Assembly: GCA_002389385.1 (NCBI GenBank)
Contig: DGOK01000042.1
Span: 5,445-27,834, forward strand
Length of the DNA stretch: 22,390 bases
Source of the DNA: Rhodospirillaceae bacterium UBA4468
Lineage (GTDB): Bacteria > Pseudomonadota > Alphaproteobacteria > Rhodospirillales > Casp-alpha2
Direction of reading: 5' to 3'
The position numbers and the translations under genes were made by a program. Below are positions 16,760 to 22,390 of the stretch, piece after piece; within the stretch, counting starts at the first letter, position 1; each line of letters starts with the position of its first letter. The notes under the pieces were generated by a model that made no database searches, was not told where the DNA came from, and saw nothing but the letters and a program-made list of their open reading frames with translations.

Positions 16760-17626
16760 ATGCCCCGTGGTATCGATCATCTCGTTTTGTGCGTAAATGA
16801 CCTTAAAAAAGCGCGAATCATCTATGAAACCATGGGGTTTACGATGACGCCGCAAGCCCAGCATCCTTTTGGGACTGGAAACACATTGGTTCAACTCGAT
16901 GGCTGCTTCCTTGAAGTGCTGTCCGTGACCAAGCCTGAGGATATTTTTGAAGCATCCGGTGAGGATTTTAGTTTTCCGGCCTTTAATCGAGATTATCTAA
17001 AGGCTGGCGAAGGCATGTCGATGCTGGTTCTGGATAGTCGTGATGAGCAAGCTGATCGCGCTGAATTCTTAGGCAAGGACTTGCATGTGTACCCGCCTTT
17101 CGAGTTCAAAAGGCAAACAATCATGCCTTCTGGCGAACAAGCTACGGTTGGTTTTTCTTTGACGTTTTTAGGTGACCCTGCCCTTAAGAAACTTGCATTT
17201 TTTACATGCAAGCAATGGCGACCTGACCTTTTCTGGAAACCTGAATACCAACATCACGCGAATGGCGCGCTTACAATTGCAGATGTTTTCGTCGTCGCGC
17301 CAAACACTAAAAAGGCCGTGGCTTTTCTGGCGGCCTTTGCCGATGCGCCCCAGACTGAAACCGCACCCGGTGTCGTCAGCGTCAACACAACGCGCGGAAA
17401 TCTGAGCGTATTCACCCCAGATGCCTTTAATAGCAGGTTCCCAGATACGCTGAATGGCAAAGATACGAGCTCTGCTTTTTTTGCTGGCTTCGATATAAAG
17501 GTCGATGACATTGCAACCACCGAAGTCCTATGGGCAAAAAATGAGATCTCCTATCAAGTTGATGACGAATGCACCTGGCTTGCCCCAAGTGAAGGCTTTG
17601 GGTGTGTCATTTCACTGTCTGCTTGA
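16760..17626 (+). CDS. Glyoxalase-like (VOC superfamily) protein
   Basis: A 288-residue protein with the vicinal-oxygen-chelate fold of the Glyoxalase_3-like type: RGIDHLVLCVNDLKKAR (His7 a likely metal ligand), QHPFGTGNTLVQLDGCFLEV (His35, Glu52), and a second half-module from about 170 (IADVFVVAPNTKKAVAFLA). Members bind a metal and act as lyases, isomerases or dioxygenases; no specific reaction can be read here. ATG 16760 has a good ribosome site (AGGAGCGG). It is divergent from the enolase gene and followed by 111 bases before the oxidoreductase operon. Intact. Epimerase or isomerase work on a pathway acid is possible but unproven. Confidence 0.78.
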   Translation: MPRGIDHLVLCVNDLKKARIIYETMGFTMTPQAQHPFGTGNTLVQLDGCFLEVLSVTKPEDIFEASGEDFSFPAFNRDYLKAGEGMSMLVLDSRDEQADRAEFLGKDLHVYPPFEFKRQTIMPSGEQATVGFSLTFLGDPALKKLAFFTCKQWRPDLFWKPEYQHHANGALTIADVFVVAPNTKKAVAFLAAFADAPQTETAPGVVSVNTTRGNLSVFTPDAFNSRFPDTLNGKDTSSAFFAGFDIKVDDIATTEVLWAKNEISYQVDDECTWLAPSEGFGCVISLSA

Positions 17627-17646
17627 ATAAAAGCACATCGCATTAA

Positions 17647-17666
17647 CTCAAGTATTTCTCAAGTAT
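17647..17666. promoter_or_regulatory. Direct repeat CTCAAGTAT x2, candidate regulator site
   Basis: CTCAAGTAT is present exactly twice (17647-17655 and 17658-17666), spaced 11 bases, one helical turn. A 12-bp AT palindrome, ATTAATATTAAT, follows at 17682-17693. The block lies 70-90 bases upstream of the iron-sulfur subunit gene. Its AAGTAT core also appears in the repeats at 16720-16743. A binding site for a regulator of the operon is inferred. Confidence 0.4.
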
Positions 17667-17702
17667 ATGTAAAATAAATCAATTAATATTAATGGTTTAG
17701 GC

Positions 17703-17731
17703 TGGCAAATGTATACTCAACGACGTATAAC
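17703..17731 (+). promoter_or_regulatory. Possible promoter of the oxidoreductase operon
   Basis: TGGCAA (17703-17708) and TATAAC (17726-17731) are separated by 17 bases. Transcription would then start at or within a base of the ATG at 17738, and no Shine-Dalgarno sequence is visible before that ATG, so a leaderless message is possible. An alternative -10, TATACT at 17712-17717, has no clear -35. Confidence 0.25.
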
Positions 17732-17737
17732 ATCACC

Positions 17738-18466
17738 ATGAGTAACACAATTAAAGTATCAGTTTGGCGTGGCCAAACCGAAGGTGCGTTTGAGGACTTT
17801 GAAGTTCCGCGCCAGCCTTCACAAACTGTCCTCGACGTCATCACCTATATTCAGCGAAACATAGATCCGACATTGAGCTATCGTTTTGCATGCCGGGTTG
17901 GTGTTTGCGGATCTTGTGCAATGACCGTTAATGGTCGCCCACGCTGGACCTGTCGCACCCATGTCGACAAGGTAGCAACTGATGGCACGTTACAGGTATC
18001 TCCGCTTCGAAACCTCGAAGTAGTCAAAGATCTTGCCTGCGACATGACCGAGTTCTTCAATAAGATGAACCGTGCTGAAGGTAAATTTCATCCAACGAAA
18101 TCTCGCGATGATGATTTTGATATGGTTTTGCCTGACGATCCAAAGCGGAAACAAGCATCGCAAGGGATCGAATGTATTGGCTGTGGTGTCTGTTATGCCG
18201 CATGCGACGTTGTCGAATGGAATAAGGACTACTTGGGCCCAGCCGCATTGAACCGCGCCTGGACGCTGGTCAATGATGTGCGCGATGGTGGAAATGCTGA
18301 GCGTATTGCTGCGGTATCTGGCGATGGCGGCTGTCACGCTTGTCATTCCCAGCAAGGCTGTGTTGAACACTGCCCCAAGCATATCAGCCCAACACATTCG
18401 ATTGCAGGCTTGAAGCGTGCTGTAGCGAAGTCCGCCCTTAAAGGAATTTTTGGGGGCGATGATTAA
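17738..18466 (+). CDS. Succinate dehydrogenase/fumarate reductase-like iron-sulfur subunit
   Basis: A 242-residue SdhB/FrdB-like electron-transfer subunit. The N-terminal ferredoxin domain binds a 2Fe-2S cluster through RVGVCGSCAMTVNGRPRWTC (Cys52, 57, 60, 72). The C-terminal domain has ECIGCGVCYAAC (Cys146, 149, 152, 156) and GGCHACHSQQGCVEHCPKHI (Cys199, 202, 208, 212) for 4Fe-4S and 3Fe-4S clusters. Cys156 is followed by Asp, not the usual Pro. It passes electrons between the flavoprotein (19892) and the membrane anchors. First gene of a five-gene operon; its TAATG end overlaps the next start. This looks like a specialised paralogue rather than the housekeeping SdhB, because the gene order and the flavoprotein are atypical. 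Confidence 0.92.
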   Translation: MSNTIKVSVWRGQTEGAFEDFEVPRQPSQTVLDVITYIQRNIDPTLSYRFACRVGVCGSCAMTVNGRPRWTCRTHVDKVATDGTLQVSPLRNLEVVKDLACDMTEFFNKMNRAEGKFHPTKSRDDDFDMVLPDDPKRKQASQGIECIGCGVCYAACDVVEWNKDYLGPAALNRAWTLVNDVRDGGNAERIAAVSGDGGCHACHSQQGCVEHCPKHISPTHSIAGLKRAVAKSALKGIFGGDD

Positions 18467-18819
18467 TGCCCAGCGCAGGTATTGAGACCAAGCTCTGGGT
18501 TTGGCAGCGCGCCAGTGCGGCTGTCCTTGGGCTCTGCGTCATTGTGCATCTCATCTTGATCATTATCGCTGTGCAGGGTGGCTTGAGCGCCGGCGAGATC
18601 ATCTCACGTGTCTCAGGCAATGTAGCCTGGCTCATGTTTTATAGTGTTTTCGTGATTGCCGTTGCCGTCCATGCGCCGATTGGTGTGCGTACCATACTCA
18701 ATGAAATGACCGGGCTAAAAACATCGCAGACATATTTTGTGATGGCAGTACTATGCTTGGTTATTTTATCCATGGGATTTCGGACTGTTGTTGGCCTCTA
18801 TAACGCAGGAGGTGTTTGA
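18466..18819 (+). CDS. Succinate dehydrogenase-like membrane anchor subunit 1
   Basis: A 117-residue protein with three membrane helices, of the size of SdhC/SdhD cytochrome b anchors. Histidines within or at the ends of helices (His28 in VIVHLIL, His69 in VAVHAPIGVRTILNE) could bind haem b; the HAPIGVRTI block is characteristic of such anchors. ATG 18466 overlaps the stop of the iron-sulfur subunit. It would dock the complex to the inner membrane and pass electrons to or from quinone. Intact. Assignment as SdhC or SdhD type is open. Confidence 0.8.
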   Translation: MPSAGIETKLWVWQRASAAVLGLCVIVHLILIIIAVQGGLSAGEIISRVSGNVAWLMFYSVFVIAVAVHAPIGVRTILNEMTGLKTSQTYFVMAVLCLVILSMGFRTVVGLYNAGGV

Positions 18820-19163
18820 TGAAACCTCGTGGCCACCGCAATCATGCCCATTACTGGGCGTTCGTTCTGCATAGAGTCTCTGGTCTTTTACTGGCGCTGT
18901 TTATACCCGTCCATTTCTATGTGCTCGGTATGGCGATTGAAAGTGCTACCCGACTGGATGGATTCCTGAGCTGGACCAACACGCCTCTCGTCAAACTGGC
19001 TGAGACCATGCTTGTTGTCCTATTAGCCGCGCATTTGACCGGTGGCCTGCGCCTGATGGCTCTTGAATTCTTTGGTACACGCGAAAGCTCTAAGACAGCC
19101 GTCGCGATTGGCACGGGTATAGCTTTGGTCGTCGGCCTGACATTCTTACTCAATGTTCGGTGA
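18819..19163 (+). CDS. Succinate dehydrogenase-like membrane anchor subunit 2
   Basis: A 114-residue protein with three membrane helices. It carries the SdhC-type signature HRVSGLLLALFIPVHF (His18, Arg19, Ser21, His32), where the Arg and Ser lie near the quinone site in the family, plus a helix-end AAHLTGGLRLM (His72) likely to ligate haem. Start ATG 18819 overlaps the preceding stop (TGATG); an in-frame TTG at 18816 is less likely. Its 3' end overlaps the next gene by 11 bases. Intact. Confidence 0.82.
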   Translation: MKPRGHRNHAHYWAFVLHRVSGLLLALFIPVHFYVLGMAIESATRLDGFLSWTNTPLVKLAETMLVVLLAAHLTGGLRLMALEFFGTRESSKTAVAIGTGIALVVGLTFLLNVR

Positions 19164-19890
19164 AACCCCCATTATTTTAACGGGTGCTTTTCTGGCTGCA
19201 TTTGTTGCCGGTGCTGCAGGCTTTGGGGATGCACTTATTGTAGCCGCCATTTGGTTGCAGTTTTTCTCACCTGCCGAGATCGTGCCCGTCATCGTCGCAT
19301 GCTTTTTCGTTATGCATATTGTGATGTTGATCAAGATGCGCAAACGCCTGGATTTTCGCCATCTCTTGCCGTTCCTCATCGGGGGCGCTGTTGGCGTGCC
19401 GATGGGTGCGCAGCTGTTGAAGCTTGTTGAACCGCATACATTCAAACTATTTGCAGGCGCAGGCCTGATCGCCTATGGCACCATCATGCTCATGCTCACC
19501 AATCTGCCGGTCATTGCTTGGGGCGGCAAGGTATTGAATGCGGGCGTGGGCTGTATTGGTGGCGTACTTGGCGGCTTCGCAGGGCTATCAGGATTTGTGC
19601 CGGCCATTTGGTGCACGCAACGCGGCTGGTCTCGCGAACAAACACGCGGTGTGACACAGCCTTATATTATGACCATGCATGGTATGGCATTTGGTTGGAT
19701 GGCATCAGGCGGACTCGTGACGTCTTTGACAGGTTCAAGGTTCATGATCGCGATGCCTGCCGTAGCTGTAGGCGCATGGTTAGGCGTTCGATTGTATGGC
19801 CAATTTGATGAGAAGCGATTTCGCCAATGCGTATTGGTAATGCTCGTCATTGCGGGCACTTTATTATTGTTTAATCCGGGAGGGCGCTGA
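19153..19890 (+). CDS. TauE/SafE-family permease inside the oxidoreductase operon (second copy)
   Basis: A 245-residue protein with about eight hydrophobic segments and the two TauE/SafE repeats: LTGAFLAAFVAGAAGFGDAL (about 6-25) and the second half VGCIGGVLGGFAGLSGFVPA. It lies between the second anchor gene (11-base overlap) and the flavoprotein gene (one base between stop and start), so it is translated as part of the same unit. This is unusual for a succinate dehydrogenase operon and suggests that the complex works on a transported acid. The substrate class of the family (sulfite, sulfonates, other small anions) does not settle which. Confidence 0.87.
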   Translation: MFGETPIILTGAFLAAFVAGAAGFGDALIVAAIWLQFFSPAEIVPVIVACFFVMHIVMLIKMRKRLDFRHLLPFLIGGAVGVPMGAQLLKLVEPHTFKLFAGAGLIAYGTIMLMLTNLPVIAWGGKVLNAGVGCIGGVLGGFAGLSGFVPAIWCTQRGWSREQTRGVTQPYIMTMHGMAFGWMASGGLVTSLTGSRFMIAMPAVAVGAWLGVRLYGQFDEKRFRQCVLVMLVIAGTLLLFNPGGR

Positions 19891-19891
19891 A

Positions 19892-21631
19892 ATGCCTGTA
19901 GATATTAAAATAGAACAACACAAAACAGATGTTCTGGTCTTAGGCTCAGGAGGCGCCGGTTTGTTCGGTGCCCTGCATGCTAAGGCTGCAAACCCGGACT
20001 TGGAAGTCACTGTCGCGGTTAAAGGCTTGCTTGGTAAATGCGGCTGCACACGCATGGTTCAAGGTGGCTACAACGTTGCACTGGCACCCGGTGACAGCGT
20101 TGAGCGTCACTTTATGGACACTGTTGAAGGCGGCAAATGGATCAACCGTCAGGACTTGGCCTGGACGTTGGTTGAACAAGCACAAGTCCGTATCCGCGAG
20201 CTTGAGAACGAACTTGGATGCTTCTTCGATCGAAATCCAGATGGCACTGTGCATCAAAAAGCTTTCGCGGGTCAGACATTTGATCGCACCGTTCATAAAG
20301 GCGATTTGACCGGTATTGAAATCATCAACCGCCTGGCAGAACAAGTCTGGGCGCGTGATATCAAGCGTATGGAAGACCACCGCGCCGTAGCTTTGATCCC
20401 TGCTAAAGACGGCTCACGCATTGCAGGCGTGCTGATGATCGATATGCGCGCAGGCATCTTCCGAATGGTTCGTGCGCAATCAGTGCTGCTGGCAACGGGT
20501 GGCGGACCAACGATGTACAAATATCACACGCCATCTGGCGACAAGACCTGTGATGGTATGGCGATGGGTATACGACTTGGCCTAACACTCCGTGATATGG
20601 AGATGGTTCAGTTCCATCCAACCGGCTTGATTGCTGGCGAAGACACACGCATCACCGGCACCATTATTGAAGAAGGTTTGCGCGGTGCAGGTGGATATTT
20701 GCTGGACGGTAATGGTGAGCGGTTCATGCACAAGTATGATGAACGCGGCGAGCGAGCGACCCGCGATATCGTCAGCCGCGGCATGTTCCAGGAAATGCGC
20801 ACAGGGACAATTGCCAAGCATGGCGGTCTCTACATTACGATGAAACATCTCGACCCAACTATGGTCAAAAAGAACTTCAAAGGTATGGTTGAGCGATGTG
20901 GCGATTGTGGTTTTGATTTGGTTAGCGGCAATGTCGAAGTCGTACCAACCGCTCATTATATGATGGGCGGCATTGTCTTTGAGCCTGACTGCAAAACTGA
21001 AATACCCGGCCTTTATGCTGCTGGTGAAGATACAGGCGGCGTACATGGCGCCAATCGCCTTGGCGGCAACGGCGTCGCGAACTCTACCGTTTTCGGTGGC
21101 ATTGCCGGTGATACGATTGCACGTGAGACAACGCCCGGCGCACCATTGGTTGAGCCAGATCAAAGCGCCATTGATGAAGCGATACAGCTCTGCTGCAAGC
21201 CACTCAATCGCCCACCTGCACAGATTGATCAGGTTCGAACTAAACTTTGGGATCACATGTGGGAAGATGCGGGCATCTTTAGAGACGCCGAAAGTCTGGC
21301 CCGCGCAAAGGCAACACTGGATGATCTTGATGGTGAGCTCGATACTATTGGTGTAGCTGATACCAACCTTGCATATAACCTGACATGGCACGACTGGATC
21401 AATCTCAAGAACCTGATCCTAGTCTCAAGGTCAGTGGTTGCAGCAGCAACTGCCCGCGAAGATAGCCGTGGTGCACATTTCCGCGCAGATTTCCCGGATG
21501 TTCGCGATCTCGAGAACTCGACCTACACTGTTGTGCGCATGAAGGATGACAAGATAACACTTGGCACCGAACCTGTAGACTTCACAATTGTTAAGCCCGG
21601 CGAGACATTGATTGACGAAACCGCTGCATAA
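19892..21631 (+). CDS. Succinate dehydrogenase/fumarate reductase-like flavoprotein
   Basis: A 579-residue FAD protein of the SdhA/FrdA/NadB family. Seen: FAD-binding LGSGGAGLFGALHAK (17-31), and dicarboxylate-site residues in VQFHPTG (His242), EGLRGAGGYL (Arg264), VPTAHYMMGGI (His355) and GANRLGGNG (Arg389). Together these indicate oxidation or reduction of a succinate/fumarate-like acid. Where respiratory SdhA has the His that binds FAD covalently (SHT before QGG), this protein has GCTRMVQGG, with Cys52 in place of His, so the FAD is probably non-covalent or bound differently. ATG 19892 is preceded by GGGAGGG; the frame is open upstream but inside the permease gene. Candidate substrates are succinate, methylsuccinate or mesaconate. 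Intact. Confidence 0.9.
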   Translation: MPVDIKIEQHKTDVLVLGSGGAGLFGALHAKAANPDLEVTVAVKGLLGKCGCTRMVQGGYNVALAPGDSVERHFMDTVEGGKWINRQDLAWTLVEQAQVRIRELENELGCFFDRNPDGTVHQKAFAGQTFDRTVHKGDLTGIEIINRLAEQVWARDIKRMEDHRAVALIPAKDGSRIAGVLMIDMRAGIFRMVRAQSVLLATGGGPTMYKYHTPSGDKTCDGMAMGIRLGLTLRDMEMVQFHPTGLIAGEDTRITGTIIEEGLRGAGGYLLDGNGERFMHKYDERGERATRDIVSRGMFQEMRTGTIAKHGGLYITMKHLDPTMVKKNFKGMVERCGDCGFDLVSGNVEVVPTAHYMMGGIVFEPDCKTEIPGLYAAGEDTGGVHGANRLGGNGVANSTVFGGIAGDTIARETTPGAPLVEPDQSAIDEAIQLCCKPLNRPPAQIDQVRTKLWDHMWEDAGIFRDAESLARAKATLDDLDGELDTIGVADTNLAYNLTWHDWINLKNLILVSRSVVAAATAREDSRGAHFRADFPDVRDLENSTYTVVRMKDDKITLGTEPVDFTIVKPGETLIDETAA

Positions 21632-21777
21632 GGTTCTGCTTGTTCTAACGTGAGCCACCATCCTGGTTGATGTGAGCAAATAGATCGCAAATACGCGAGG
21701 TTTGTGTCTGTAAGGTTGTGGTCATTAATTGCGACGATATTGTGCTGACTGGACAAGCGAATGTGGCTGCCCAGGTG

Positions 21778-21811
21778 GCTTTTAGTCATATTCAGGAATA
21801 TGACTAAAAGC
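21778..21811. repeat. Perfect 16-bp inverted repeat after the oxidoreductase operon
   Basis: GCTTTTAGTCATATTC is followed after AG by its exact reverse complement, ending at 21811. It lies 147 bases after the flavoprotein stop and 28 bases before the sensor start. No long T-run follows, so a terminator is only one option; an operator is another. I see no gene in the surrounding 21632-21838 stretch. Confidence 0.7.
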
Positions 21812-21838
21812 GTAACAGACATAAACAGGCAAATTTAA

Positions 21839-22390
21839 ATGCTTAAAAGAACTCAACGCGCCATACAGCGGGGCGGAATTATCCTGCTTGCGGTATTTAT
21901 CGGCATCGCATTGCTTGCCGGTGTTGGCGCGTACTTGCTGAATGAATCGAGTGAAAAACTTATCAAGCAGCAAGCCAAGCGAAAAGCCGTGGCGTGGGCA
22001 GAATATATCGGTGCAACACTTCCACGTATAAGCGAGATCGCTGAAGGCGGCACATTAAGTAATGAAGAACTTAAGTTCCTGGAAGACGTTCGCGAGTTTG
22101 GCGATGTATTCAGATTCAAACTATTTAATTCTAAAGGACAATTGAGTTATTTGTTCGATGAAAATGTTGCGAACCAGTAAGATTTTGCTGACCTTGGCAC
22201 CCACAACATGAATGCTGCAAACGTCCTTAAATCTGGCAAAACTTACTCTGAATTAAAAGACGGCATAAATAAGACAAATCGACCTGACATATATGTTGAA
22301 GCCTATGCACCAGTGATTCGAGAAGGCAAAGTCATCGCTGTGTCTGAAGTCTATATTAACGAAATAACGACAGCAGCATTGATATTCGAA
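21839..22390 (+). pseudogene. Membrane sensor protein, N-terminus, with in-frame stop; runs off the window
   Basis: ATG 21839 opens a protein with a short basic start (MLKRTQRAIQRGG), a membrane helix (IILLAVFIGIALLAGVGAYL, about 13-32) and a likely periplasmic sensing domain (KRKAVAWAEYIGATLPRISE, then LFNSKGQLSYLFDE). TAA occurs at 22178-22180, but the same frame continues to the end of the window with fitting sequence: DLGTHNMNAANVLKSGKTYS, then YVEAYAPVIREGKVIAVSEV, which resembles the second half of a Cache-like ligand domain. A single base change appears to have cut a larger signalling protein (perhaps a diguanylate cyclase/phosphodiesterase or other receptor; the output domain is outside the window). 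Reinitiation at a later ATG is possible but would lose the membrane helix. Confidence 0.65.

Noticed and set aside
19864..21391. Long minus-strand open frames opposite the flavoprotein, and similar frames opposite other genes
   Set aside because: They have no recognisable domains and lie antisense to well-supported coding sequence; they are by-products of codon use.
21632..21777. Short open stretch in the gap before the sensor gene as a gene remnant
   Set aside because: Neither strand gives a recognisable motif, ribosome site or convincing start; left as non-coding.

Overview
The window looks like a piece of chromosome from an alphaproteobacterium with roughly balanced base composition, probably marine or host-associated. 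The evidence is family membership only: a three-helix membrane cyclic-nucleotide-binding protein, a PAS_5-type remnant, DoeB/EutB-type ectoine catabolism genes, AzlCD, TauE/SafE permeases and a glutamate-mutase operon. No rRNA, tRNA, CRISPR array, phage gene or transposase was seen.

Left part (1-6.3 kb): an intact gamma-glutamyltransferase-like gene is followed by a mosaic of live and dead genes. A membrane cyclic-nucleotide-binding gene carries a frameshift. A doeB-like deacetylase carries a frameshift that moves its catalytic end out of frame. An intact EutB-type PLP dehydratase overlaps the end of doeB. A membrane adenylate/guanylate cyclase gene on the minus strand has three in-frame stops and two frameshifts. 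A 57-residue ORF overlaps the start of the dead cyclase by a GTGA junction.

Middle (6.3-10.2 kb): an 85-bp imperfect inverted repeat lies upstream of a secreted subtilisin-like peptidase. That gene converges tail to tail on a minus-strand operon azlC-azlD-trypsin-like protease with ATGA overlaps, linking a secreted S1-type protease to a branched-chain amino-acid exporter.

Right part (10.3-21.6 kb) is the most interesting region and is mostly intact. An IclR-type regulator is the first gene of an apparent operon with the three glutamate mutase genes: B12-binding sigma subunit, MutL-type ATPase and epsilon subunit. After a decayed PAS fragment comes a minus-strand pair, an MLE-subgroup enolase-superfamily enzyme followed by a TauE/SafE permease. 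Divergent from it is a glyoxalase-like (VOC) gene. Then comes a tight five-gene operon for a succinate dehydrogenase/fumarate reductase-like complex (iron-sulfur subunit, two small membrane anchors, a second TauE/SafE permease, flavoprotein). Similar short AAGTAT-type repeats precede both the enolase/VOC pair and the oxidoreductase operon, which hints at common control.

My inference is a catabolic island that turns glutamate into 3-methylaspartate and passes the carbon through a C5 dicarboxylate (mesaconate/methylsuccinate) by a quinone-linked flavoprotein complex. No canonical methylaspartate ammonia-lyase is visible here. The window ends inside a membrane sensor gene that also has an in-frame stop. 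At least four signal-transduction genes are broken while most metabolic genes are whole, which suggests ongoing loss of signalling capacity. The single-base frameshifts, unlike the multiple stops in the cyclase, could still be sequencing errors.
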